Of a stretch of DNA of 64,000 nucleotides, positions 1 to 9,981 are shown in pieces. A program made the translations under genes and the position numbers. Within the stretch, counting starts at the first letter, position 1. Each line of letters opens with the position of its first letter. The DNA is from Acinetobacter sp. ANC 4558 (GTDB lineage Bacteria; Pseudomonadota; Gammaproteobacteria; Pseudomonadales; Moraxellaceae), in assembly GCF_002135375.1 (NCBI RefSeq), contig NZ_NEGH01000003.1, forward strand, positions 62,001 through 126,000, written 5' to 3'. The notes under the pieces are model-generated. The model was not told the DNA's origin. It searched no databases and worked only from the letters and a program-made list of their open reading frames with translations.

Positions 1-147
1 TTTTTGTATTTCATGATGTTCTAATATAGGCAGGTTGATTCTTTTAATTTCACCATCCACTCGTATGAGTGGTGGCATTCCTGCAGATAAATGTAGATCT
101 GATGCATTATTTTTTGTTGCAAACGTTAATAGTTCTATAATATCCAT
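1..147 (-). CDS. pilT: Type IV pilus retraction ATPase PilT, N-terminal part (cut by the window edge)
   Basis: Reading the complement from the ATG at 147 gives MDIIELLTFATKNNASDLHL followed by a stretch with PPLIRVDGEIKRI. This is the start of PilT, the hexameric ATPase that powers type IV pilus retraction and twitching motility; the ASDLHL and R-x-DGE signatures belong to its N-terminal PAS-like domain. Only about 49 codons are in view; the Walker motifs lie outside. The gene is divergent from yggS, an arrangement common in gamma-proteobacteria, with the promoters of both in the 137-base gap at 148-284. Identification is from the N-terminus alone but the motif is distinctive. Confidence 0.85.
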   Translation of the reverse strand, partial: MDIIELLTFATKNNASDLHLSAGMPPLIRVDGEIKRINLPILEHHEIQK

Positions 148-284
148 TTAAGTCCCCAAGCATGAATATAGTTTTTTTGAGTGAATATAGTTTTAATTAT
201 TTTGATAGAATAAGGCTTTCTGCGAACTTAACCAACAGTTTGTTGAAATTAAAAGTAAAAAATTTCTGAAAAGAGAATATCTTA

Positions 285-971
285 ATGGCTAGCCTTCAAA
301 TATTACATCGTTCAGTTTTAGAACAAATTCATCAAGCTTGTCTTTTAGCCAAGAGAATGCCAGAAGAAGTACGGTTGTTAGCAGTGTCTAAAACGCATCC
401 TAGTGCGGCATTACGAGAGATGTACGACGCTGGACAGCGGGCATTTGGAGAAAACTACTTACAAGAAGCATTGGCTAAAATTGATGAATTAAAGGACTTA
501 AATATTGAGTGGCATTTTATTGGTCATGTGCAAAGAAATAAAACCAAACTATTAGCAGAAAAATTTACATGGGTACATGGGGTAGATCGGTTAATTATTG
601 CAGAGCGTTTATCTAATCAGCGTGAGAGTTCACAAGAACCATTAAATATCTGTTTACAAGTCAACATTGATGCTCAAGACAGTAAAGATGGTTGTCAACC
701 TAAAGAGGTTGCATTGTTAGTTCGTGAAATAAGCCAACTTCCTCATTTAAAACTACGCGGTCTAATGGTAATCCCTGCACCGAATAATGTGCATGCATTT
801 ATGGATGCACATGAATTATTTGAAAAGGTAAAGACTGAGCATTTACATCCAGAAGATTGGGATACACTTAGTATGGGAATGTCTGGAGATATGTTAGAGG
901 CGATTCAAGCAGGTTCAACAATGGTACGTGTGGGGACAGCGTTGTTTGGAGCACGAGATTACTCGAAATAA
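285..971 (+). CDS. yggS: YggS family pyridoxal phosphate homeostasis protein
   Basis: The 228-aa protein is a single-domain, TIM-barrel PLP-binding protein of the YggS/PROSC (PLPBP) family, cytosolic and involved in vitamin B6 and amino-acid homeostasis rather than a dedicated reaction. The PLP lysine is K36 in LLAVSKTHPS. The family motifs FGENYLQEA, WHFIGHVQRNK (usually HFIGxLQ.NK), the GLMVIP strand and the C-terminal phosphate-binding LSMGMSGDMLEAI and VRVGTALFG are all present in order. Length is normal for the family. It stands next to pilT, its usual neighbour, and converges on sbcC. A weak hairpin at 1043-1071 separates the two. Confidence 0.95.
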   Translation: MASLQILHRSVLEQIHQACLLAKRMPEEVRLLAVSKTHPSAALREMYDAGQRAFGENYLQEALAKIDELKDLNIEWHFIGHVQRNKTKLLAEKFTWVHGVDRLIIAERLSNQRESSQEPLNICLQVNIDAQDSKDGCQPKEVALLVREISQLPHLKLRGLMVIPAPNNVHAFMDAHELFEKVKTEHLHPEDWDTLSMGMSGDMLEAIQAGSTMVRVGTALFGARDYSK

Positions 972-1042
972 TCAGCATTTGCTATAATAAAGAATAGAGA
1001 GTTTTTGTATTTATAAAATTCTATTGATCTGATTTTTCTAAA

Positions 1043-1071
1043 ATGCCTATGACTAATTGAGCCATAGGCAT
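1043..1071. terminator. Hairpin between yggS and sbcC
   Basis: ATGCCTATG and CATAGGCAT form a perfect 9-bp inverted repeat with an 11-base loop, between two convergent genes. On the minus strand the stem is followed by a short T run, so it best serves the sbcDC transcript. The T tract is weak. Confidence 0.5.
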
Positions 1072-1080
1072 AATCAAAAA

Positions 1081-4000
1081 TTAACTGGCAATCTCGATTG
1101 TACTTGCACCAGCACCAATAGCTTTCACTTGAATCTGTACCGGTATTCTTTCATGCATTTCTTGAATATGTGAAATAAGCACCACTTTACGACCTTGGCT
1201 TTGGAGTTGATCTAGTGCGTTCATAACCAAGTGTAAAGAAGAGGCATCGAGGGTTCCAAAACCTTCATCAATAAATAAAGATTCAATTTTCATGGAGCCA
1301 GAAGCCATATTGGCAATCGCTAAAGATAAGGCGAGTGCTGTTAAGAATGACTCACCACCAGAAAGTGATGACACAGAACGTGTTTCTCCATCCATATCAT
1401 GATCGACAATTGCCAAACTTAATGAATGATCTAAACGTTTTAAGGTATAACGCTGAGAAAGTATTGCCAATTGTTGGTTGGCATATTCAATGAGAATATC
1501 TAAGTTATATTGCTGAGCATAATCACGAAATTTTTTACCATTCGCATCGCCCATTAAGCCAGAAATTTTATTCCATCGATGTTCTTCTTGTTGAATCTGT
1601 TGAATTTGATCATAAAACTTTTTTTGTTTATCTAAATTGTTTTGATGAAGTTTAAGTTTGAGTTGAACACTGTCACGAACCTCTTGTATTTGTAGCATAT
1701 GTTCTTGAACTTCACTCAGCTGAGTTTGTAGTGGGATACGTTCAATGGCAGGTTGTAATAGAAGATGTTGCTGATATTGCTCTTGAATGGTTTTAAAAGC
1801 AGTTTTAGCATCATTAAGTGCACGTTCTAGCTGTTGCACAGATATACGTATTTGCTGTGCTTGTTCAGTTTGAATGTTCAGTAGTTGGTTTAATTGCGCA
1901 CAGTCAAACTCAGGATGACGAGTGAGCCAATTTTGTACTTCGGACAAAATATTCTGTAGTTGTGCTTTCAGTTGCTGATTTTGTATTTGCAGTTGATCGA
2001 GTTGGCGCTGCTGATTTTCAAAATTTTGGCGAACTTGATCATAGTTGCTACGAATGATATTGAATTGCTGTTGTAATTGTTGACGTTGTTGATCGAATTG
2101 AATTAACCAGTCATGTGGTTTTTCAACTTTTTCTTTGGCTATATCAAAAATTAATTGAATGGCAGACTCTGTGTTTTCCTTACCTTTTTTGGCATATTCG
2201 TTTTTTTGTATTTCTGTAGACTTGATCTGTTCATTTGAAAACTCAATACGTTGTTCAAGCTGATTTAAATACTGATTTTTAGAATTTAATTGCAGATGAA
2301 AGCTTTCAGTCTGTTTTAATTGTTCTATGCGGTTTTGAAGTTGTTGATTGAACTGACTAGCAGTTTCCAAAGTTTGTTTTTTCCACTTTTCATGTTGCTC
2401 GGTATTTAAACAGCTTAAAATATCTTGAATATTTTGTTCACATTGTTGTACAGCAAAAAGCTGGTGATTAACTTCGTGAATATACTGTTTAAGTTGTTTT
2501 TGTTGTTCTTGAACATTTTTAAGATGAATAAGCGTTTGGTCAATACTTTCATTTTCTCGTTGGTGCTGGTGAATTGTACAAGTGATCGTCTGCTCAATGA
2601 TTTCTTGTGTATCAGATAGGTTAATCGATAAATCAATTTGTTTAAGTAATGTGGAAAGTTGTTGTTCAATATATTGAAATTTAAAAATAAGTTCAGTTTT
2701 TTGTTGTATGTTGATCTCGAGTGAGGCTGTGTTTTTTATACAATACTGTTGAGATTGTTGCCAAGTTTTAAAATATTCTTTTTCTACATGTATTGCATGT
2801 TGTTCTTGTTGTTGCTGTAAATCAACAAGTTCACGCGAAAAAATGACATGGTTATGCGCATAAGGATGTTCTGTACTTCCACAGACTAAACAAGGTTCAT
2901 CATTAATTAATTGCTCACGTAATTTTTCAATATTTTCGCTATGCAATAATCGTTGTTGCTGTAATAGTCGTTGTAATTGCTCACGTTCTTGTTTTTGGTT
3001 GAGATATTGTTGCTCTGTCAGTTGTAATTGATGTTGCAGTCGTTCAGCATCTTGTTGTAATTCATTGTGTTGAGTTTGATTTTTTTTTTGCTCTATCTGA
3101 ACTTGAAAATAATGCTGTAAATGGTTTTGTATGACGTTTAATTGATGTAATTGTTGTATATGATTATCCCGTTGCTGCTGTTTTAAATTGATATTCTGAG
3201 TAATGGTTTCATCGAGTCCATCTTGTGTTTGTGAAACTTGCAGCTGTTGTTGCTTTGTTTTTAAACTTTTTATGGCAACTGACATGTCACCATATTGCTG
3301 TTCAAATTGTTGGTAACGTTGTAAGAAGCGTTGTAATTGGTTTACATGTGTTGGTAAATTGGGGTCTAAACTTTGAAACTGCTGAGTACTGAGTAGGGAC
3401 TCAGTCGACCGTTGATATTGGGATGTAAGTTGCTCAATCTCAAGTTTAAGTTGTTGATGTTCGCGTTGCAGAGGTTGCTGTTTCTCTTGAAGTGCTATTA
3501 AGTTGGTTTTTGTTTTATTAAATTGCTGAAGAATAAAATCACGTTCTTGAATGCGTACTCTGATTTGTTCAAGGACTTTTTGATGATCCTGTTCAAAGCG
3601 TTGTTGTGTTTTAAGTTGGTCATCAATTGTTTGAAATGCTAATTTGTCAGCATCAAATGCAACTCGAATCGTATTAAATTGTTGTTCACTATTTTGAATT
3701 TGAGGTTGTAAATAAGATAATTCAGCTTCAGTTTTCTTTTGTTGAAGAAGGCTTGGGCGAATTGAAGAAAAAACCTCAAGTTGTACCAATTGTTGACGCT
3801 GATCAGCGCGTTGATCAAATTGTAGTTGTTGTTCCGTCAGATAAGCTTGACGAGATTGTAACTCAAGTTCAAATTTATGCTGTTGTTCAAACCATTGCTG
3901 TTGTTTATTGAGTTGCTGTTTTTCAGTTTCCAATAATTGTAGTTGCACATTACTTTGCTTTAATTCTTCTGAATATCGAGTGACATCTTCATCAGATAAG

Positions 4001-4677
4001 ATTTCGATATGTCCAAGTAGATTTTCAAGTTCTTTGCGTTGATTCGCAATTTGTTTTGTTTTTTCATAGGCCAATTGACCAATTTTTTCAAAAATATCAG
4101 AATTTGTAAGATATTGTAGTAGCTCACCACGTTCATTATCACGTGCTTTTAAAAATGCAGTAACTTCAGATTGAGCCAATAAAACGGCTCGCGTAAATTG
4201 TTCAAAACTGAGTTGAGTAATTTTTTGAATTGCAGTTTCTACTGCTTTGGTTTTATCGGCAACAATAACGCCATCACTTAAACATTTGAGAGAGCGTTGT
4301 ACACTTTGTAACTTACCATTCGGGTTTTCCCGTGCACGCTTAATTTCCCAACGTGCTAGATATGTTTTCTGATCTTGTGCAATAAAACTCAACTCAGCAA
4401 AGCCATGACCTGTACCGCGACGTAATACCGTTAAGGGGGAGTTGGTAAGAAGTTCAGTACCATCAACATCAACTAATTTCCCATCACTATCTTTTAAGCG
4501 AGGAATACGGTTAAATAATGCCAAACACATGGCATCTAAAATGGTTGATTTACCTGCACCAGTCTTTCCAATAATTGCAATTAATCCGGCACTGGCTAAA
4601 GGCTCACTTTCAAAATCAATAAAATGCTCACCTGATAAAGATGCTAAATTTTTAATACGAATAGATAAGATTTTCAT
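1081..4677 (-). CDS. sbcC: SbcC, ATPase subunit of the SbcCD DNA exo/endonuclease
   Basis: This 1198-aa SMC/Rad50-like ATPase works with SbcD to cut hairpins and DNA ends at stalled or palindromic sites. The N-terminal Walker A reads IIGKTGAGKSTILDAM (about residues 35-50). Two very long Gln-rich coiled-coil arms flank a zinc hook CLVC near residue 595. The C-terminal ABC signature SLSGGESFLTALALSLA and Walker B LFIDEGFGTLD follow. It is longer than E. coli SbcC (about 1048 aa), the excess being in the coiled coil. It starts 9 bases after the sbcD stop, so the two form an operon. Several open frames inside this gene on both strands are shadows of its repetitive coiled-coil codons. Confidence 0.95.
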   Translation of the reverse strand: MKILSIRIKNLASLSGEHFIDFESEPLASAGLIAIIGKTGAGKSTILDAMCLALFNRIPRLKDSDGKLVDVDGTELLTNSPLTVLRRGTGHGFAELSFIAQDQKTYLARWEIKRARENPNGKLQSVQRSLKCLSDGVIVADKTKAVETAIQKITQLSFEQFTRAVLLAQSEVTAFLKARDNERGELLQYLTNSDIFEKIGQLAYEKTKQIANQRKELENLLGHIEILSDEDVTRYSEELKQSNVQLQLLETEKQQLNKQQQWFEQQHKFELELQSRQAYLTEQQLQFDQRADQRQQLVQLEVFSSIRPSLLQQKKTEAELSYLQPQIQNSEQQFNTIRVAFDADKLAFQTIDDQLKTQQRFEQDHQKVLEQIRVRIQERDFILQQFNKTKTNLIALQEKQQPLQREHQQLKLEIEQLTSQYQRSTESLLSTQQFQSLDPNLPTHVNQLQRFLQRYQQFEQQYGDMSVAIKSLKTKQQQLQVSQTQDGLDETITQNINLKQQQRDNHIQQLHQLNVIQNHLQHYFQVQIEQKKNQTQHNELQQDAERLQHQLQLTEQQYLNQKQEREQLQRLLQQQRLLHSENIEKLREQLINDEPCLVCGSTEHPYAHNHVIFSRELVDLQQQQEQHAIHVEKEYFKTWQQSQQYCIKNTASLEINIQQKTELIFKFQYIEQQLSTLLKQIDLSINLSDTQEIIEQTITCTIHQHQRENESIDQTLIHLKNVQEQQKQLKQYIHEVNHQLFAVQQCEQNIQDILSCLNTEQHEKWKKQTLETASQFNQQLQNRIEQLKQTESFHLQLNSKNQYLNQLEQRIEFSNEQIKSTEIQKNEYAKKGKENTESAIQLIFDIAKEKVEKPHDWLIQFDQQRQQLQQQFNIIRSNYDQVRQNFENQQRQLDQLQIQNQQLKAQLQNILSEVQNWLTRHPEFDCAQLNQLLNIQTEQAQQIRISVQQLERALNDAKTAFKTIQEQYQQHLLLQPAIERIPLQTQLSEVQEHMLQIQEVRDSVQLKLKLHQNNLDKQKKFYDQIQQIQQEEHRWNKISGLMGDANGKKFRDYAQQYNLDILIEYANQQLAILSQRYTLKRLDHSLSLAIVDHDMDGETRSVSSLSGGESFLTALALSLAIANMASGSMKIESLFIDEGFGTLDASSLHLVMNALDQLQSQGRKVVLISHIQEMHERIPVQIQVKAIGAGASTIEIAS

Positions 4678-4686
4678 AATAGTTCT

Positions 4687-5940
4687 CTAGCGACTCTCAT
4701 CTTGCTCAAGTGATTTTTGTGCTTCTTCAACTAAGCTTAAAAAATCTGATAATACGCTATCATCTGCTTTATAACCTTGCTTTTCCCATATTTGCTGAAA
4801 GAGTTTTTCAGGCGTAGGTGGTTCTAAATGGATTGTAGTTTGCGAATTTTGAGTTGAGTTTGGGGGGATATATTGTCGTGAAATTCGCACTAAACGATAA
4901 CGATTTGGTGCTAAAGCATCTTCAAATTGTTGACGTAAATTAGGCTGTGGAGGGGTATCTGTGTGGTATTCAATATCGATATATTCACGTTGATCAATCG
5001 ATTCAATTTCGCCGTCAGGTAACGCTTTTAATTGTTCAAAAACATCAGTCAAATGACCTTTAATTTTATGTAATTGTACGCTTCTTGGAATGGTTAAAAT
5101 GTTGAAATGAACACGCGACTCATCATTTTTAAGTGGGTCGATTTCGACCTCTATAACTTGGTGTTTGTAGTTTAACTCACTAAATGATAAGGGAATAGGG
5201 GAGCCACTATAACGAATATGTGGTTGACCTACTTTTTGAGGTTTGTGTAAGTGACCCAGTGCAACATAGTCAATAACATCATCAAATAATTGTGTTGAAA
5301 GCGCTTCTTCATTCCCAATAATAATTGGACGCTCGGAGTCAGAAGTTTCACCGCCTTGCATATGTGCATGTGACATTAAAATAAGTGCTTGATCTACAGT
5401 GGTTCTTTTTTTGGCTTCAGTAATGAGTTGCTGGTGTAAATATGCAATTGCATTTTGACTATTGGTGGTCTGATCATTATATCCCGTAATTTCAGCTGCA
5501 CGTAAAAATGGAAGCGTTAAACACCAAGCAACAATAGTTTGATTTTCATTAAAAATAGGTTGTAAAAGTCGATCTAAATTTAATGTTTTATCTTGATTCC
5601 AAGCAATTACACCAACTGCTTTTGCATTATATTTTTCAAGTAATGGTTCAACTTGCTCAATGCGATAACCTGAATCGTGGTTACCCGCGATCATTAAGGT
5701 TTGCATATGTGGTGCAATCGCATGAGCATCGGCTAGAAATTGATAGAGTTGTTTTTGTGCCGCAGAAGCAGGATTGATCACATCAAAAATATCACCTGCA
5801 ATGAGTAAAGCATGCGGTTGCCTATCTTTAATTTGCTGAATCAGCCATGACAGAAATTGTTCATGTTCATATTGACGTGAATGATTATAGAAAAACTGTC
5901 CTAAATGCCAATCTGAAGTATGAAAAAAACGAACCGTCAT
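4687..5940 (-). CDS. sbcD: SbcD, nuclease subunit of SbcCD
   Basis: This is the 417-aa Mre11-like metallophosphoesterase that supplies the Mn-dependent nuclease of SbcCD. All phosphoesterase motifs are in order: SDWHLGQ (near residue 9), AGDIFDVINPAS, MIAGNHDSG, SHAHMQG and GHLHKPQ. The C-terminal capping region (about residues 270-400) is more divergent, as usual. It is the first gene of the sbcDC operon. A perfect 9-bp inverted repeat lies 9 bases upstream of the ATG, overlapping the leader or promoter, and may control the operon. Confidence 0.95.
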   Translation of the reverse strand: MTVRFFHTSDWHLGQFFYNHSRQYEHEQFLSWLIQQIKDRQPHALLIAGDIFDVINPASAAQKQLYQFLADAHAIAPHMQTLMIAGNHDSGYRIEQVEPLLEKYNAKAVGVIAWNQDKTLNLDRLLQPIFNENQTIVAWCLTLPFLRAAEITGYNDQTTNSQNAIAYLHQQLITEAKKRTTVDQALILMSHAHMQGGETSDSERPIIIGNEEALSTQLFDDVIDYVALGHLHKPQKVGQPHIRYSGSPIPLSFSELNYKHQVIEVEIDPLKNDESRVHFNILTIPRSVQLHKIKGHLTDVFEQLKALPDGEIESIDQREYIDIEYHTDTPPQPNLRQQFEDALAPNRYRLVRISRQYIPPNSTQNSQTTIHLEPPTPEKLFQQIWEKQGYKADDSVLSDFLSLVEEAQKSLEQDESR

Positions 5941-5949
5941 AATTTTACC

Positions 5950-5969
5950 CTATGTTCAGATGAACATAG
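5950..5969. promoter_or_regulatory. Perfect palindrome directly upstream of sbcD
   Basis: CTATGTTCA-GA-TGAACATAG is an exact 9-bp inverted repeat with a 2-base centre. It begins 9 bases before the sbcD start codon, too close to be only a promoter element. It could be an operator or, in RNA, a hairpin at the ribosome binding site. It does not match the E. coli LexA box or the Acinetobacter UmuDAb box as I know them. Confidence 0.45.
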
Positions 5970-6323
5970 TAGCGAAATTTAGAAGTGAAATTCTAGTTTT
6001 ATCGGTTTTTAACAAGAAGAAGTGTTGAAAACATAAAATATGATGTTAAAAAATAAAGACCGACGATTCGAGTGATGATGAAATCGTCGGTCAAGGATGC
6101 TTATAACAAAAATTTTGGCTACTATTTCAAAATTCATGTTCAAGCGATGAACTTATTGCTCTTAGGGATGTCGCCGAAAATATTGTGGATGCCAGTACAA
6201 TTTCACGGTTGCGACAAACCTTATACTTATATAACGCTATGGGATGTAGAATGGTTGACAATAAAATGAAAAAAAAATCATTTTTTTTTATACTGAGTTA
6301 TTCAAATTGTTTGAGTTAATGTC
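5970..6323. other. Non-coding stretch with an 11-bp inverted repeat and a possible gene relic
   Basis: No convincing gene is present. GACCGACGATT (6058-6068) and AATCGTCGGTC (6082-6092) form a perfect 11-bp inverted repeat. Downstream, the frame through 6127-6258 reads protein-like (SDELIALRDVAENIVDASTI and on) but has no start and is preceded by stops, so it may be the worn tail of a lost gene. A run of nine A and nine T around 6268-6290 precedes the next gene. Confidence 0.35.
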
Positions 6324-6773
6324 ATGGTCGTATTAACCCGTTATTTTATTTGGTTTTTTTTTCTACTTTTTATTTTTACCTGTATTTGTGGTGTGATTGC
6401 TGCGTTATTACCACAGGGCGTAGGTGGCATTTTAACAGTGATTCCTTTTCTTATTGCAATGGTATGGGTTTTATTTAAATTTATAAAGCGAGAAAAAAGA
6501 GCACCTAACACAACCGAAAGAAAAAAATTAGTTTGGGGGATTAATAGTATTTTTTGGTGCTTTAATTTATTGTTTGTATTTTTAGGTATTTTTCTTTTCT
6601 CTAGAAATAGTCCAGAAATTTGGGAAATCTTTACACTTTACTTGCAACAACCAAAATTTATGCTGACCATTGCGATTTTATTTTTATTGATTGCAATTCC
6701 GTTATGGGTATTAACTTATTGGTTTTATGGTCCTCAAGCCATTCGTATGGCCAATAAATTGCATCATTCATAA
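6324..6773 (+). CDS. Small four-helix membrane protein, ABZJ_00895-type
   Basis: The 149-aa product is almost entirely hydrophobic with four predicted membrane helices (about residues 7-28, 33-52, 70-93 and 108-128) and a basic loop KFIKREKRAPNTTERKK between helices 2 and 3. I recognise it as resembling the ABZJ_00895 family, a set of uncharacterised inner-membrane proteins seen mainly in Acinetobacter. No catalytic motif is visible and no function should be assigned. It is a lone gene between the sbcDC and thiO-hemB transcription units. The start is the first ATG after a purine-poor leader, so it is only moderately certain. Confidence 0.75.
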   Translation: MVVLTRYFIWFFFLLFIFTCICGVIAALLPQGVGGILTVIPFLIAMVWVLFKFIKREKRAPNTTERKKLVWGINSIFWCFNLLFVFLGIFLFSRNSPEIWEIFTLYLQQPKFMLTIAILFLLIAIPLWVLTYWFYGPQAIRMANKLHHS

Positions 6774-6919
6774 AATATGAGTGAATATATGTGCACAAAG
6801 AGTAAGTATGATTGGTATCGATATTTTTGAAAGTATGCTTATGATTAAATTAGATTCATACGATAGATAAATAACGCAATAAATAAGATGTAATAAATGA
6901 ATAATTTGAGTTCGATGAT

Positions 6920-6954
6920 ATGCATAGCCTATTGATTGAAAGTCGGCTATGCAT
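6920..6954 (-). terminator. Hairpin after thiO
   Basis: ATGCATAGCC and GGCTATGCAT form a perfect 10-bp inverted repeat with a 15-base loop about 40 bases past the thiO stop. It lacks a clear T run, so termination is plausible rather than certain. Confidence 0.45.
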
Positions 6955-6991
6955 TGGATAGATCATGTTGAAAAGCTAAGTTTGTGTACAT

Positions 6992-8116
6992 TTAACTGAT
7001 AATTGCATCAGCTTGATGAATTAAACGAGTAGGGGCGTAGACTGCTGCATTTTCAATGGTGGGTAAATTAAACATTAATTGTTTTAGGAGTTTAGCAGAT
7101 GCTGGTGCCATACATAGTCCATTACGAAAATGTCCAAAGTTTGCCCAAAGGTTATGAGTTTGTTCAATTTTGCCAATATAGGGAACACCTGAAGGTGAGC
7201 TTGGTCTTAAACCAGCCCATTCCTGTACTATTGGAAATTTTTTAAGCTCAGGAATCATATCAAAACAAGCACTTAAAATATCTTGTTTGATTTTAGCATC
7301 AGGTTCAGTGTTAAAACCGACTTCTCGCATACTAGAACCACAGACAATATGACCATCCAAACGTGGAATAAGATACATCACCTTATTCATACACATGGTC
7401 GGTAGCCAGTTTTCAGGGGTTTTAAAGAGTACCATTTGTCCCTGTACGGGCTGAACAGGTATTTCTTTTTGTAATTGCTGCGCCCATTGTTCGGACCAAG
7501 CACCAGTGGTCAGTACAAAATGATCGGCTTGAAATATAGTTCCTTGATGATTGCTAATAGAATGAACGATGCCGTGTTTTATATTTAACTTTTTAATTGG
7601 GCAATATTCATGGAATGTTACTTTAGGGTGCTGTTTTAAATAGGTGGTAATTGATTTTAATAAACGTGGATTTCTGACATTCGCAAGATGCGGGAAATAA
7701 ATTGCCTGTCGGTATTTAGGATGCAGATGTGGATTGAGTTGTTCAAGTTGTTCGTGTTGTAAGTATTCAGCATGTTGAACAGGATTTTGATGTACATGTG
7801 CATAATTCAGTCCGATCTCAAAATCATCTTCATCTAAAATAAGCATGCCTGTTTCATGAATTTGGAAATCAATTTTTGTGATTGGTTGAAGCTTTTGATT
7901 CCACTCTTGATATAAAGGCATGGCATGTTTAGCAAGATCATTCACAGCTTGTGAATAACGCCATGGATACATTGGTGAAAGAATTCCGCCACCCGCCCAA
8001 GATGCTGCTTTGGCTACTTGTCGTTGATCAAAAATACTCACGGTACAATCTTGTTCTAAGAACTCTAAAGCAGACATTAAGCCATTAATGCCTGCTCCTA
8101 GAATGGCGATATGCAT
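6992..8116 (-). CDS. thiO: FAD-dependent amino-acid/glycine oxidase (ThiO-like)
   Basis: This is a D-amino-acid-oxidase-fold flavoenzyme of about 374 aa. The N-terminal dinucleotide motif is IAILGAGINGLMSALEFLE, followed by an acidic strand end SIFDQRQ and AASWAGGGILSPMYPWRY, typical of ThiO (glycine to iminoglycine plus peroxide for thiazole synthesis). The C-terminal WAGLRPSSPSGVPYIG and FGHFRNGLCMAPASAKLL complete the FAD site. I take the ATG at 8116, which has AAGGAT upstream, rather than the GTG two codons earlier. It lies 19 bases after hemB on the same strand, so probably in one transcript. The exact substrate (glycine or another amine) is inferred. Confidence 0.8.
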   Translation of the reverse strand: MHIAILGAGINGLMSALEFLEQDCTVSIFDQRQVAKAASWAGGGILSPMYPWRYSQAVNDLAKHAMPLYQEWNQKLQPITKIDFQIHETGMLILDEDDFEIGLNYAHVHQNPVQHAEYLQHEQLEQLNPHLHPKYRQAIYFPHLANVRNPRLLKSITTYLKQHPKVTFHEYCPIKKLNIKHGIVHSISNHQGTIFQADHFVLTTGAWSEQWAQQLQKEIPVQPVQGQMVLFKTPENWLPTMCMNKVMYLIPRLDGHIVCGSSMREVGFNTEPDAKIKQDILSACFDMIPELKKFPIVQEWAGLRPSSPSGVPYIGKIEQTHNLWANFGHFRNGLCMAPASAKLLKQLMFNLPTIENAAVYAPTRLIHQADAIIS

Positions 8117-8135
8117 GTGCACCGAAATCCTTTTC

Positions 8136-9194
<1,059 letters not shown>

Positions 9195-9260
9195 TTATCT
9201 GTGCTTTAGGGCAATACAATTCATTTTTTTATTCAATCAATATTATTTAAGTAGTCAATC

Positions 9261-9755
9261 ATGTCATTAAAGAAAAGTTGGACAGGTAATATTCAATTTG
9301 ATTCAAATGCTGATTTAAATGTTATTTTGCAACAGCTTTGTCATGCATTTAATCAGTCTCCCTTTTATTCTTTTTGTGGAATGAGTATGCGGGTAATTGA
9401 TGGTGAAATTGAAGCTTATGTCGAAATGCAAAAGAGTTTAATTGGCAATACCGCATTTCAAATATTGCATGGAGGCGTTGCTGCGACCATTCTTGATAGC
9501 ATTGGAGGAATTGCAGCAATGGGGGAGCTATATAAAAATGCATCCTCTGAAGACTTTGTAGACATTAGTCAAAAAGTATCGAAACTTGCCACCGTAGATA
9601 TTCGTGTAGATTATTTAGCACCAGGGCGTGGTCAATATTTTATTGCGCGTGCGGAGACATTACGTTTAGGACGTAAAGGATGTACCATGCGCATGACGAT
9701 GGTAAATGATGAAGAAAAACCGATTGCTACGGCTATTGCTTCTTATGCATATTGA
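9261..9755 (+). CDS. Hotdog-fold acyl-CoA thioesterase (YigI/PaaI-like)
   Basis: The 164-aa protein has the hotdog helix motif ILHGGVAATILDSIGGIAAMG (about residues 74-94) and the strand TVDIRVDYLAPGRGQYFIAR, typical of PaaI/YigI-type acyl-CoA thioesterases, which hydrolyse medium or long-chain acyl-CoAs in the cytosol. Length fits the family. It is a single gene, divergent from hemB and 226 bases ahead of emrA. The natural acyl substrate cannot be read from the sequence. Confidence 0.8.
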   Translation: MSLKKSWTGNIQFDSNADLNVILQQLCHAFNQSPFYSFCGMSMRVIDGEIEAYVEMQKSLIGNTAFQILHGGVAATILDSIGGIAAMGELYKNASSEDFVDISQKVSKLATVDIRVDYLAPGRGQYFIARAETLRLGRKGCTMRMTMVNDEEKPIATAIASYAY

Positions 9756-9909
9756 GTTTATAAATGTGATATGTGTAATATAAAATTAAAATAAATAGAG
9801 ATTAGACTGCATCTAGACCAATCAGTTACATTATATGTTTTAGAAAAATAATTTTTTATATTTACAATACCTCACGGTTAAATATAAAAGCTTTCTCATC
9901 GACACCAAA

Positions 9910-9939
9910 TGGACATATGTCCACCCTTGTTGAACAAGG
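9910..9939 (+). promoter_or_regulatory. Two adjacent palindromes in the emrA leader
   Basis: TGGACATATGTCCA (9910-9923) is a perfect palindrome. It is followed at once by CCTTGTT-G-AACAAGG (9925-9939), a second perfect inverted repeat. They lie 43-72 bases ahead of the emrA ATG. They may be operators for a local regulator or two short hairpins in the leader RNA controlling the efflux genes. Confidence 0.5.
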
Positions 9940-9981
9940 TGATGCCTGATGACCAAGTGAATTGGATTTTAGGAAACTTCG

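Noticed and set aside
1500-4000. Several open frames on both strands inside sbcC
   Set aside because: They arise from the low-complexity Gln/Leu-rich coiled-coil codons of sbcC and have no ribosome sites.
6072-6269. 65-codon open frame upstream of the small membrane protein
   Set aside because: It starts within the inverted repeat, has no ribosome site, and a different frame in the same bases looks more protein-like. It is probably non-coding or a relic.
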